Shown piece after piece: positions 22,480 to 35,461 of a stretch of DNA of 64,000 nucleotides. The notes under the pieces are model-generated. The model did no database searches, was not told where the DNA came from, and saw nothing but the letters and a program-made list of their open reading frames with translations. The position numbers were made by a program, and so were the translations under genes. Location: the NCBI GenBank assembly GCA_963920635.1, contig OY987308.1, forward strand, positions 4,716,225 through 4,780,224, given 5' to 3'. Source of the DNA: Pseudeuparius sepicola (lineage: Eukaryota; Arthropoda; Insecta; Coleoptera; Anthribidae). Within the stretch, counting starts at the first letter, position 1, and the number at the start of each line of letters is the position of its first letter.

Positions 22480-25010
22480 TCAAAAAATACCAAATGGACA
22501 TTTGACGAAACACCATTGCCTTTCTTGAAATAGGGTGTTCAAATTCTGTCAAATTCAATCCTTTCCATTTTGAAAGCTAATAATTTTTGGTACATTGCTC
22601 ATAGGGATTTTTTTCTTAGTTTAAATGGTACAGTCGATCTGTAATGTTTGAAAGTGGTAGGTAAAGATTTTATGTTTCAAATGTTGAAGTTAACAGGTGT
22701 TTTGAGGCACGTTTTACGAATTTGAACGTAAACGGTTGATTTTATCGTTATGAAACAAGAGTACACTTTTGTTCCAAAATGAAAATGTGCACTAAAATGA
22801 TGGACCTGCAAGACCAAAAACATAACCTCAAAAAAGTTACGAGTAAAAGCAAGATCAAAAAACATCACAAGTGGCGCCCTCTATGATATACGTAAAAATT
22901 GATGCCTTCAGCTTATTCTCTATCCCCAAAAACACAACATTGCCGAATTTCAGTTCAGTGGCTTGATTATTTTGGGAGATGTAGCCATAATTTAATTTCA
23001 AAAAAGAAATTCAACACCTTGTATCTCCGTAGGGGAAATTTTTTATAGGAACTTCTCATGTTATTTTAACATCCCCTGTATAAATCCGGGAGATTGCCCA
23101 CATATTCTGGGACACCCTGTATAATTTTGAATATTTTTCGAAAGTCGCTTTTAAATCATGTTTGAATTTTCAGTAGGTATACCGTTGAACCAGAAGTCAA
23201 TTACGAAAACACTGGGTATAGTATATAATAACATGGAAATAATTTTATTTTTCCTCGTAATGCAATATATATTTACAACGCCAATTCTAATTTTATATTA
23301 ATCTTAATATTAATTTCATTTTATTTTATTTTTCACTAATACTAATTTTATTTTAAATATTATTTACATTACTCCGTTATACAACCTTTATTTTCCATGT
23401 TTTCATTAAAGTAAATATCCTAATTGCTGTTGTATACTATGTCATCATCTTCAGCTTAAAGTAGAAATTAATAATTTAATAAAGTTTATAAATTTTGAAA
23501 TCAAATTTAAAATTTCCTTCCGAATCGTCACTATCAACAACAACGTCTTTCACTGAAAAATATTCAAAATTATAAATATCATTTTAATAGAAATGAAATT
23601 AGTCCTCATATTTTTTCATTAATAAAATATGTCTTCGTAATTGATTTCTGGCAATTGACAAATAGTGTACTGAATTACCGTAAAATATGCTGACAAATTG
23701 CCAGAAGCGTACTTGATGAAATAAAATATAATCTATCAGGTAAAGTAATTATTCGAGTGGGTCACCGACGCACTTACTATTTGCCATATCTCCCTAATTC
23801 TTCCAACTAGCCTTCTGCCGTTTTGCAACTAGTGTTATTTTGAGTTACAGAATAAATGTAAAAATTGGCAGAAGTTTACTCAGTCACATAATTGTTGCAA
23901 AATTTTTTGCCGACTCTTTATTTTCCACCTAGCCTTCTGCCACTTTTTTCTCTACTTGTTTACAATATCTCCGATTATGCTGCAAGTTTTCAACACTTTA
24001 CCTTAACAATTTTTTTACGGAAAAAAATTGTATGTTTAACCCCCTACCCTGACCTTATTCTTTCAGGGTGCCTTCTGCCCGTCCGCCTCTCGCTATGTCA
24101 GTAACAAAGGAACCTATAAATGATCAAATTCCCACTTTACCAGTGACCCCTACTCCTACGTAGCCAGCAGAATACAGTTAGAATGATGAATCATTATTCT
24201 GAAAGTTTTCATTCGCGGTTAAGATAAAGAAGTGTAATAAACCAACGTAAAAAATCACTACGAGAATCTCCTATAATAACACATTCGTACCTTATTTAAC
24301 TAAGTACGACTTTGACAATCAAAGAAATCCGCGTAATTTCATGTTACCTGAATCTCAAAACACCAAGAATCAGTGTAAAACTTTAAATCCACTTATAAAT
24401 TATTATAAAAATAATGCAGCGATTTAACCTATTTTCGTTGACTGACATTAATGTCGGTCAATGCTGTTTTCTACCTACAATACGGTACAGGGAGGAGTGA
24501 GGTGGTGCGAGGGAATGTAGGGGAAGTTGTTGATTTGAGAAGCCCTAGAATTGGTGCAACATTGCCGCACTTACCCGAAATTCTTAATTTCTTGCTCATT
24601 TCTCATGCCTAGTGGAAACATTTATGAGGCGCCTGTACAGTTTATACAAAATTTGAACACGGAGAACTCCTAGAATAGATTTGTGGGAAATCGTAAATAT
24701 TAATACAGATCTCAGTGGCGTGCTTGGAGAGTGACTGCACTGAAATGAATTACAAGTGATGGTTTTTATTAAAAGGTAATTTAAATAATGATTAGCAATA
24801 AATAATATATTTATTATCTTACAAACTTTTTTCAATCAAGAGCTCCCGATTATCCTTAGTTCTTTATGTAAAACCTAATCCTTTCACAATAGTATTAAGT
24901 GAAGAGCGTTATAGTGTACTTTTACTTATTTTCGGGTATTAAAGAATTTGTAAAAGGAAATTTATAACGTTTGATTTATTTTTTCCGTTCTGATTTCCCT
25001 TTCCAGATAA
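22480..25010. other. No gene seen; repeat-like AT-rich sequence
   Basis: Contains end motifs of small elements (GGGACACCCTGTATAATTTT at about 23,100), a stretch of TAATTTTA-type low complexity at 23,280-23,350, and recurrent CCTTCTGCC phrases at 23,810, 23,932 and 24,070. No open frame with family resemblance. Confidence 0.5.
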
Positions 25011-25219
25011 AGTGAATTTCTTTAGGTGCGGTGGGCTTCCTTATAGCTCTGCTTTTGTACCCAGGATGGCTTTCGCCAGAGAAAATTAATTCCAGAGTGC
25101 AATAGTGGTGTGTTGGAGGGAGAGGAGCAAAATTAAACAGTGTTTCAAGACATAATATATTGATCACACAAAGTTCTGTACCTAAATGTACGAATGTTAT
25201 ATAATAATTTTATCGGCAG

Positions 25220-25560
25220 GTCGCGATCAGGGGGGGCCATGGGAGTTCTGAAAGTATCGGGATCAAAAGACCCGAAGGAAGAGAGCAGAGCGAGCAGGCC
25301 CTCCTTGGCTTCCCCGGGCCATCTTATAGCCAGGAACCACGTGATCCCGTTGGTCGTCATCGCAGACGCAAATTAGCAAGCGATCCCCTCCACATAAGTC
25401 CCGCTGCGGCGGCTGACGGCCGGGTGGAGCGGCTAGGGGGTGAACCACTCCTGGTACGTCCTCAGCGGCGGCTTCCTCGGATTTGCGATGCCTTAAATGC
25501 CCGGTTTCCCAAAAAGAACGGCGGTGCTAACCCATGTTTAAGCATTCCCTTTGGATCTAC
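25220..25560. other. GC-rich island in AT-rich DNA
   Basis: About 340 bases rich in G, C and CpG (GCTGCGGCGGCTGACGGCCG, AGCGGCGGCTTCCTCGG), flanked by sequence of ordinary AT content. Open frames on both strands are short and unlike known families. A promoter-type CpG island, a solo LTR or foreign DNA are all possible. A weak copy of the repeat at 14,250 lies just upstream (25,020-25,150). Confidence 0.5.
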
Positions 25561-26164
25561 CCTTATGCAGTGTTCCTATCCCTCAGATAAACCAAATATT
25601 TTTGATAAATGAATTCTAGCCCGAAACAACCCCCCACAATTGATTGTATTAAATGCAAATGATTCTACAGTGCAAAAATTTATCAAAATGGGAATTTTAG
25701 AGGCATCTGGCGAGTCAAGAGTCAAGCATGCCGTGGAATTACCTCAAAACACTTGAATGGTCAACAGGATCACACAAGGTACCTATTATTGGTGTGTAAA
25801 GATTCAATAACAAAAATATACAAGTTATTTTTCTCTGCCATCTCAAAGTGCTGAATTTTATAACTTTATACGGGTCAAATGCACCATGGAATTATTATAA
25901 ATTGTTGAAAATGTATTAATAAATGAAAAAAAAAAAAATTTTACAAAATACAAGTAAAAAATGATTTAAATTATTATACTTTGCTCGACAAAGCCATAAT
26001 AAAATTATACATTGTTCTATGGGTTTCTGTTTTGGCACACTACTCGCCTCAACTCGTCGGGATTTACTGACTGTCAAGCTTCTGTAAATTTCAGACGCAG
26101 TTCGTTTATAATTTCTAAGGTGGTTTTGATACACCTAATCGATTTTTATCGCTCTTGATCCGTA

Positions 26165-27157
26165 CACAGTATGTCCCAATTTGATACTGGATACTTCAGA
26201 AATATATGAAGGGCAGGAAAACAAATGGTCTTTATTTTTTTATTGGTAGTACCAAGGGAGAGTATCTCATAGGTGGTGGTATTTGGATTATTTCATGGCC
26301 TGCTATGATTTTTGTAAAATAGCAAATTTTCAAGAAACCCCATTAGGGATTTTTTACGTCAAAATGTTATTAAAAAAAACTTGTTCAGAATTAAAAACTG
26401 AGTAGATTTGCAAAATACAAAAGGCTGGGCCTACTTTGATTTTTAGATTTATCTCCCACTTTCTTCTTAGAAAAATGTCCTTTCTGGAGATTTCACGTCA
26501 AAATTTTATTTTTTCACGATGATCAAGTTTCCTTAATAATATTTTATTTACAACCATATATGTAATGTTGACATTTATGACTTTTTAGAAGTTTGAAAGT
26601 GTCAATTCTTTTACTTTTACTTCCCGCCCGCCCGCCCGTAAAGGAGATAAAATTTTGAAATTACAAAATATTGATGGTTGTAAATAAAATAGTATACAAA
26701 CCTCGGTGACGTGTTTCATTACTATCTCGAGATAAAGTTAACCTCGGCGCTTCGCACCTCGGTTAACTATTTAATCTCTCGACAGTAATGAAACACTTCC
26801 CACCTCGGTGTGTAATATACTATTAACGCGAAAGCTCCACAAAAGACACATTTTTAAGAAAAAATGGGAGAAAATGTCGAAAAAGCTAAAAATCAAAGTA
26901 GGCCTAGACTTTTGAAATTTTGCAATTCTACTCAGTTTTTCATTCTGAACAAGTTTTCTTAATAACATTTTGTCGTAAAAAAATCCCTAATAGGGTTTCT
27001 TGAAAACTAGCTATTTTAAAAAATCATAGCAGGCCATGAAATAATTACCCCATCCAAATACCACCGCCTATGAGATACTCTCCCTTGGGACTACCAATAA
27101 AAAAATTGTCCTTCATATAGTTCTGAGGTGTCCAGTATCAAATTGGGACACACTGTA
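26165..27157. repeat. Palindromic composite of two opposed repeats
   Basis: The left arm starts ACAGTATGTCCCAATTTGAT and the right arm ends ATCAAATTGGGACACACTGT. Both share GCAGGCCATGAAATAATTAC-type sequence in opposite orientation with the single copy at 10,393. The centre (26,700-26,825) has its own inverted repeat built on GTGTTTCATTACTATCTCGA and CCTCGG phrases. Confidence 0.75.
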
Positions 27158-27169
27158 GGTAAAGTTTAA

Positions 27170-29480
27170 AAAAATTAGCACTTTGAGTTGGCACAGAGAA
27201 AAACAACCTGTATATTTGTTATTGGATCCTTGCATACATAATACCCAGAGTGGTCTTGTTGACCATTCAACTGTTTTGAGGCAATTTCATGGCAAACACA
27301 ACCATAAATAACTAACATAAGCCAATGCCATAATTTATTATGCAGTAACTTTATTTCTTCATGTGCAGTAGGTTTTTTTATTATTGATGGCGTTATAGGT
27401 AGTTCCAATTATTTTCACTACACCAAAAATTAACAAGAATATGTCTTTTCATTTTTTACAGCTTAAAAAGACATTTTGACACCCTAAGCCCCCCTTTAAA
27501 GCCCTTTCTTAGAATAAAATGGAAATAACACCCTAACCTTTAAAGTTAGACCCATAATACCCTATACCAAAAAGTATCCACTCTTTAAGGTCTTTCCAAT
27601 CCATTAAAAATTAGCGAGTAAACTTAGGATTTGCGCAAGTGTATGTTCCTCAGAACTTTATCTCAATATCGGCCCAAAATTGTTAACTATGAGTAACAGG
27701 CAATCTCCGTTCCAAGTTGTAGCCCAAAATATTATTTGGTTTTTGATTAATACATTTCCAAAAGTGCCCCCTTTTTTCGTTTAAAATTAAAATAACTCCC
27801 CAACCTTTAAAGATAGACCCTTAGTACCCTGTACCAAAAAGAAACATACTCTTAAGGGCTTTCTAAAAATGTAACAAAGTACTGGGTGTTAAAAAAACGT
27901 AACTTTGGGTTGCCACTACTTATTGGATCACCCTGTATATTGGAAAATATTTTCGGAAAGTAGTACTCATATTTCTCTACAAGTTTTGTCCACACTTTTT
28001 TTCTAGCATTAACCATGTAGAAGATATAGACCACCGCAACCTACGTAACTAAACCTGTATATTGTCGTGCCCCGGGCTGGGTCGCGTAGTCCCTTGGGAC
28101 CCTTCAGGACCGACTGTAGGTCCCAGCTGGCGCTGGTAGTTCAAGATTTTGCAGAAATATTTCCTCGAAATAATCTATAAAAGGCCAAAAGTGTATTCAT
28201 CGGCTCAACTAATGGAAGAATCATAAGTCCTACCTAAAAGTCCCAAAAAAAAGTTAAAGATTACGCCTTACTGAATATGCATAAGTTTAAAAAGTAAAGC
28301 CCATCTTAATAATGTATTTGAGTTCAATAATTAATATTATGTCGTCAATAATTTGTCAATTTATTCTTCATTAATTCCAACAATCATCCAACATCTAAAC
28401 GTCAAATTTTCAATATCCGGGACTTTCTACAATTATATCTATGACAAGAACACATATTAGCAACAACCGTTATAAGATCGAAACATCGTTTAATATTGTT
28501 GCAGAAGTTTCTTTAACTTTAAAGTTAAAAATATTACGAAATTGACCCTGACTGCCATTTCTCCTTCACAGCATGCAGTTTTCTGTTGATTTGTCATTTA
28601 TATTTTTCTGAAAATTTGTCCATAAGGGAAGATATACATCATTTGCCTGATGGCACTTTGCGAAAAATTCTCACAATAATTCGACTTACAACAAATGTAG
28701 TACCAATTATTTTTATTTAATTAAAGAATACAAGGAACGTGATGGAATAAATATCAAAGTTTAGGAAAATAAAACTAATAGACATACAAATTTTGTTTAT
28801 ATTTTAATGATATGACATAAAAATGAAATCTACATTGATTTTTCAGGGTACAAATATTATAAATCCATAACATTTTGCATCGGGACAGCAATTCAGATCA
28901 TCACTGGAGTATAAATCGTGACGGTTCTGAAAATTGAGTTACCTAGTATTTAAGCCCACTAGTGTTTGCGCTATATTTTTACTATCAAACTTATGGATGT
29001 TATTTTTTTACCGTTGGGAAGACATAACTATCCGATTTAAGAAAACATAATGATATAAGCTCCAACAAAGAACGGAAATAGTCAAATTCACTAAGTAAAT
29101 AAATAAAGTTCATAGAGTTCATAGTGTATTTGATCTGAATGAGGCACCGTCGCGAACAACAATAATTGTGAAGCTAATGACGGAATTTGAGCGAATTGAC
29201 CAAGTTGAGGTGAAGTTACCAAAACGTGGGAAACCCAACACCAGCAATGGTTTTGGCTAGAGGCCCTGTATGACACGAAAAGTGTCAGTTATTCGTTTTA
29301 ACAGAGGTTGGACAACAGATTTTGGCAGATCTAGTAACATTGTTTTTATTATATTTTTATATTGGCGGGCGTCAGTTTGTCAACAAACTGTCAAGAAATT
29401 ATTGAGCATAGATAAGAAATAAATATACGATTATTGAGCGTGCTAATTTTCTTTTGCAAAAAGGAGTGTTAAAAGGTAAA
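27170..29480. other. No gene seen
   Basis: AT-rich. A partly repeated phrase (CACCCTAACCTTTAAAGTTAGACC near 27,530 and AACCTTTAAAGATAGACC near 27,800) indicates a diverged direct repeat of about 270 bp. A short GC-rich patch at 28,065-28,135 (GGCTGGGTCGCGTAGTCCC) has no identifiable product. Confidence 0.45.
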
Positions 29481-29481
29481 A

Positions 29482-31460
29482 ATGACATCTTGCGTAATAA
29501 GAAACTGCAAGAATTCAGAGCAGGATGGATTTTTCTTAACACCCTTTTAAAAAAGCGCAGAAGAACGAGCACGATGGAAAGTGCAAATGAAATACCCTAA
29601 CATGAGAGTTGGAAATGATACGAAACTTTGCGAGGTAAGTAAATTTAATTACATAAGTATCTAGTTCCTTTTTATTTTTTGTTTGATCTGTGATTTTAAT
29701 CTGCAGAATAATTTCCTTAATCTGCATCAGCAACATAACATAAGGTACCTAAATTAATATTAAATATTAGTACCTATTTGTTTTCACTAAAAGTCCATAA
29801 GGTTATACAAACCACTTATTAGAATTCTTATGAAAATTTCCCAATGTTAAAGAGATAATTCTAAAGTTTTTGCCTTCAAGGAGGTAAAACCTGTTGGGTA
29901 TAGGTATTTACTGGACCAGCTTAGGCATTTTTCGTTTCATGGAATAATAAAAAATGTATTTATTATATAAGTTGTGCGTGATAACTTTGGATTGGTTTAT
30001 AATATTTTGTTACTGTAAAGGAAATTTTTCTACAACAAAATTCTCATAACGAAGAGACGTATATTCCAGAAAACTATACAGGATCTTCCACATCAAAACT
30101 TCCACCTCCATAATTTTTTGACCTATTTTGTTAATTTTTTAAAATTTTCGTTGCTTCTCGAAAGGAGAAAACTAAAAAATGCGAAAAAAGTTGTTTGCAA
30201 TTAGAAAATTCTTCCTATCGTGAAATTTGGAATGAGACTGTAATATAATTTAATTCGTAAATACTTGTTCTAATACATTTTTTCGAAACCTCCTACAGGA
30301 AAAAACGCCACGAATAGCAATAAAATACTTACAAAATCTTACTTGTAAGGATATTTTAGAATTTATAATAACTGTGAGAGAGAGACAGTTTTGAAGGAGC
30401 TTTATTTTCCACTAAGACCAACAAAATCGGACAAAAAAGAAGTTAACACGGGTGGGAATTTTATAAAAAGAACCCTTTTTGTGTAGTCAGAGCTTATTTT
30501 GTATTAATATTCCATTACAAATTTCTTGCTGATAAAAAAATAGCATTTGATGGCAGCGTTTTATTATGTATATATATTTATTAAATTTCTGAATTGTGCT
30601 TGTTACTAACTTGTTTGTTATTATTGTTTGTTACAAAAATTTTTTTTTTAAATATTCCAGTTGAATAAATTTAAGGGTGTGCAAGGCACCCTAACACTCT
30701 TAAATAATTTCTGACTCAATTGTTTCCATAGCTATCTAGATTTCGAAAAATGATTAGAAAAAATTCCATGTTTTTTTACATATTTGACCCTGTAGATTTG
30801 GAACGACAAAAGATACAGAAAATTTCTTTCTATAAAAGTTGTTGAGAATGATAAGGACTTTCAATATATAGAGAAAAACTGGTATGTTTCTGGGAAAATA
30901 ATATCTATGACGTCACAGCGGCCATTTTCTAAACATCAAAAAAGCTAATTTTCGGTCAAAATTTGACCTTAGTATGTCCCATTTAAGAACCCCTTTTCGA
31001 AATTTTATTTTGAGTTTTCGTGTTCCCGCTGTAGGCCTGGGGCGTCGAGTTTGGATCACCCTGTACATAGGTATAATTTTTTGCCAAATAATATTGTTTT
31101 TCAATGATATTTTTTTATTTCTTGCTGATTTTTAGGTTTTCAAGAGAAAAAACTAAATTTAGAAAGGTGTCATGGACTATGTGTGCGTGTTCTATATTCA
31201 TTTTAATGAACAGGATTTTTTAATGCAACACGAAAGATCACGGAAAATGGCGCTCCACCATCTAGAAACCTAACCAAAGAAGCAGTGGTGTCAAAATTGG
31301 TAAGACCTCAAAGAAATTCATTCCGGTTCAAGAAGTAGATAACTCATGGAGATGAGGAAAATGGAGACATTGTAATTCTCGAAACCACGAAAAGAGCCGC
31401 ATTTCTGGAGCAAATAGAATTAACCGAAGAAATGCAAACAGCAGCAGGCAGCAGCAAGTA
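29482..31460 (+). pseudogene. THAP-domain gene remnant (two pieces)
   Basis: The frame at 29,482-29,634 reads MTSCVIRNCKNSEQDGFFLTPF, stop, KSAEERARWKVQMKY...TKLCE. It has the Cys-x4-Cys start and the central tryptophan of a THAP zinc-binding domain. It ends exactly at a consensus donor (GAG|GTAAGT). The in-frame TAA falls where the domain normally has P-x-K after the PF. A second piece near 31,194-31,458 reads IHFNEQDF and, after a one-base shift, RKITENGAPPSRNLT, like the HF..DF and AVP end of the domain. THAP domains occur in P-element-type transposases and in host DNA-binding proteins. No transposase body is visible. Confidence 0.55.
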
Positions 31461-32297
31461 ATCGTGTTAACTGCAGATCACCACCAGCAAAATTATTGAA
31501 GTTTATCAAAGAAGAGCGTAATTAGATATCACTTCACTTGCATTTTTTAAGCAAAGATTAAAGTGGTATAAGTTGAAGTTGCCAAGTTTTCTTTTGATTG
31601 TTAAACAAACAAAAAGAAAAAGTTCTAAGGAATAAAACTAGCCGCCTAAAAATTCACAAATAGATATATTCCTGGAAAATAGGTTATTATTATTAAAAGT
31701 ATTCAAAGAAATAATTATCCCAAGTAATATTGTATGAAAATGTTACAAAATAATTATTTATAATGTAGCTATTGTATAAGGCATAATGTACAATAATAAT
31801 TAAATTAGTTCTCTTTATGATTATTAAAATATATGTTGTTTTGATTAGTATAATTTCTCAACCTACAAAACTAAAACCAACAAAAATCTTGGACCTATGT
31901 TGTACTTTGAACTAAAATAATTGCCATTTTACACAAAACGACAAATAAGACATTGCATTATTTGAGGCCCCTAGATGCAAAACCGGTTAAATCCACTTTT
32001 TAAATTTTCGCGGCTTTTTACGGCGTTGCATTCAATATACGTTTATGCACCATCTTGTATAAACATTACACCCAAAAACGGTTAAATCCATGAGAAAACC
32101 CACTACAAAAATTGGACTGATATGCAAAACCGGTTATATCCACATAGAATTTGGTTCCAAAAGCGGCTAAATCCTTTTACAGTCAAAAGCGGGTAAATCC
32201 CCTCGTTATTGTCATTCAGTGAATTTTGTTATCGGTTAAATCCAATATTGGGTCTACAGTATTACAAAGGTGTTTTAGACAGAGTGCAAGGTGAAAC

Positions 32298-33707
32298 CTG
32301 GACCAACACTATATTAAAGACCCGAGCATGCCGTCATATTTCATTGTTGTTTACGGATTGGGGTGGCGCTACACGACGAAAAAAATTATAGGTTATAGGA
32401 GGGCATTCTGGGGGTATTGGGATGTCAGTTTCTGACGTTTAAAAAATCCAAAAGTTTAATTATCCAGCTTTATTACGATTTACCTTCTTTTTACGGTAAC
32501 GAATTGTCTTTGCATCCAGTATTTGGCAGTTTTATCCTATTAATACGGCTTTTCGAGGTAGATTTGTTTGTGATAACATGAAATTTTCGCGCACATGAAG
32601 AAATTGGTATGCCAAGAGTAGGGCTGTTCGATCTCCGAATTTCAGTATCGGAAATCGATACTGAAAAAATATCGATAAAATCGATAAATCGATAAAATCG
32701 ATCTTATCGATAAAATCGATCTTATCGATAAAATCGATCTTATTGATCATATTGATAAAATCGATCTTATCGATAAAATCGATATAATCAATTTTATTTA
32801 AGAAGCTAGACAAAAAAGGCCGATCGGCTTGCTGCGGGCGCGGTCTGGACGCAATGGGTACAGCAATTTCCTTTATTTTTGCAAACAATTTAAAAAGATA
32901 GATATAATTGGAAAGATCGATAAAATCGAAAAGATCGATAAAATCGAAAAGATCGATAAAATCAAAAATATCGATAAAATCGAAAAGATCGATAAAATCG
33001 AAAAGATCGATAAAATGTAAAAGATCGATAAAATCGAAAATATTGATAAAATCGATAATATCGATATTTCGATTTATCGAAATTGAATATCGAGTATCGA
33101 TAAAATCGATAGTATCGATACTTTCGATTTTATCGATATTTTGTCTCAGGCCTAGCCCAGACCATTAGGTGAATTTCAGAGGAACAAACACTATTTTGGA
33201 ATTATGGTATGATCTGATCAACCAGCTGAAGAAGCGAAAATTAAAGATATTATTTTGGAAGAGTATTTTTAACGTATGCAGGAATGAAAATAGAAAATTT
33301 TGTTTATAGCTTCAAAGCGAACCAATAGTCCTCCATATAAAGAAGAAACTGACAAATCTAATGTGTTTTATGCTTTCACATACTACAACTAGCCATGGAC
33401 TGCGTTTCAAACCAAAAGGTACCAAATACTCTTGCTTGCTTTTTAGACTCGCTTTTCTAAGAAAATGTATGGAAATATGCCATGTGTACTTGTCAAATTA
33501 GAGGGACATAACAAACAAATATTTTATTTTATTTTGAATATTAACTTCGTTGTAACAAACATATTTTCATGTTTTAATTTTATAAAAGATTCTGCAACAA
33601 TGGTGTTTTAACTAAAACCACCGTGTAAATTTGTTTCGTCGTGTAGCTCCAGTGGCGATCGCTTGAAACAGCGCTATGCACAGGTCTTTAATATAGTGTT
33701 GGTCCAG
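32298..33707. mobile_element. Nested TIR element with 7-bp target duplication
   Basis: Ends are inverted repeats, CTGGACCAACACTATATTAA at the left and TTAATATAGTGTTGGTCCAG at the right. Further inner similarity runs to GCTACACGACGAAA at about 32,371. The direct repeat GTGAAAC flanks it at 32,291-32,297 and 33,708-33,714. It holds the TATCGATA arrays and no transposase. Confidence 0.8.
32670..33140. repeat. 18-bp tandem arrays rich in TATCGATA / ATCGATAAAATC
   Basis: Two arrays of the same 18-bp theme. The left one (about 32,670-32,795) uses GATCTTATCGATAAAATC. The right one (about 32,910-33,140) uses GAAAAGATCGATAAAATC. They are separated by a unique GC-richer spacer. Frames across them read KIDKIE repeats, a by-product of the repeat. 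TATCGATA is the DRE motif bound by DREF and overlaps BEAF-32 CGATA sites in Drosophila. Confidence 0.8.
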
Positions 33708-34178
33708 GTGAAACAGAACCTAATAATGAAGAAGTTTGCGAGGAAATGGAGGATGACAACCGTTTTGTTTAAAGATTGATATTTTGTTTAGATTATAAGA
33801 AAAATATTTAATTTTTCCCTTGCTTTAGACTAAGGCCTATGTTTTGTTTGCAGTTACCCAGTTAAAGAATTTTAAAAAATGATAGTTTTTTATTTAAATG
33901 TTTAAAACACCTAGGTAGTTTAAGACCCTAATAACCTAATTAGTAAACACAAAATATGAAATTAACCATAGTTTTACTTAAATAAAGTAGGTAAAATCGG
34001 TAGTTGTTACAGCAAAAATATTTTTCCAAAACCCAGTTTTTTGAAAATTGTAAAGAGTGCCATGTTCGTAACTGTTTCTTAAAAGGCTCTTGATACCAAC
34101 AAAAAAAAGCAAAGCTCTATCTGGGTCCTTATACTTTTGACAGTTTTTTGCGGTTTTCTCGTTTTCTCTAAAAGTGTA

Positions 34179-35461
34179 CCGTCAAATGGGGTTAAGTGAA
34201 TCACTGTGGGTAAAGTGAACCGGTGGCCGATTCCAGCCGATTCATCCACGCTGAGCCCGAACCGGTGGGAGAATCATTTTAGAACGGACGGCTCCCGATT
34301 TCTGTATGTTTGGCACGGCGGTAGGGTGTGCTTCCCTGCTTCTTTAACAGCTGACTGTTTTCTGAGAAATTCTTTAAAAAATAACTCGTTTTGAGGATTT
34401 TTTGGAATCTCGAAAACGTCTTGTTGCTCACATGACACCAGTGAATTTAAATTGTTTGTGATTAATTAAAATCATGTGATAATTATGTACGAAGAGTTGT
34501 GCATCACAAAATTTTGAAATATGTTTATGGTTGGTGAATTATAACTACTTTTATTAAAAAATGTAACCTAACGGGGTAAAGTGAACCATTCAAATCTATT
34601 TGAATTTGAATGGAATACTAACACTTGGATGCTTCAATAATGTAAATTCCAAGTTAATACACATTGACAGGTGAATAGGGTGATGCAACAGATGTCACGG
34701 GCATTGAACTTGACAAATAATTAAGTTTTTCAAAGTTAAACGCCAATATGTAAGACTTAAAATAAAATAAAGTTTTTGTTTTCCGAATGCCAAGAATTTG
34801 CAAAAAAATTAGGCAATTATAATCCGCAATAGAGCTGCAGAGATAATTATTTTGTTTTTCCCGAAAATCAGGACATTAGCAGTGTCATAACACCTGACAA
34901 AGTGTCTAAGAAGATTAGACAAAATGTGTTAAATGGGGACGACACTTCTTTTATATGGACGAAACCGATTTTAAAGACTTAGAGTAGGTTGAGTTTTAAA
35001 GTATCCCGACATGAAATTGTCCATAATTACATAGAAGACCGTGTTAAGTTTTATTTTTGTAAGAATTTCGTATTTTATTTTTGAAACGTTTCTGGGATGA
35101 TATTGTAGACTGAGAATAAAGCTTTATTTTATTATAATTTGGGCTTTACTTCTTTCCCTAATATGAAATTGATGTTTTTTTAAATTTTTTTGTGGTTCAC
35201 TTTACCCACATAATTTTTAAAATGGATTTCATGGGGTTTTAAAGGGGTGATCCACTTTACCCCAAAGTAGTGGGTAAAGTGGATCACACTTTGAGAAAAA
35301 AAATTAAGAAAACCTTACCTTTTCCAAACATTTTTTTTATCGGAAAATGCATAGGAGACTCAGAAGAGGTTATATATATTTTTTGAAATTTTTATCTTTT
35401 CTGGATTTTGGAGGATTCCCAAAAACATAATATTTTTGATCCACTTAACCCCGTTTGACGG
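34179..35461. mobile_element. Nested Tc1/mariner-like non-autonomous element
   Basis: 25-bp inverted repeats begin CCGTCAAATGGGGTTAAGTG and end CACTTAACCCCGTTTGACGG, with TA on both sides (34,177-34,178 and 35,462-35,463). GGGTAAAGTGAACC-type motifs recur inside near both ends in inverted order (34,207, 34,578, 35,195, 35,250, 35,272). A TA target duplication is typical of the Tc1/mariner superfamily. No intact transposase frame. Confidence 0.75.

Noticed and set aside
32670..33140. CRISPR-like array
   Set aside because: Contiguous 18-bp repeats without unique spacers in a eukaryotic transposable element.
32829..33168. KIDKIEKIDKIE repeat protein
   Set aside because: Produced by translating an 18-bp tandem repeat; all frames are repetitive and there is no gene structure.
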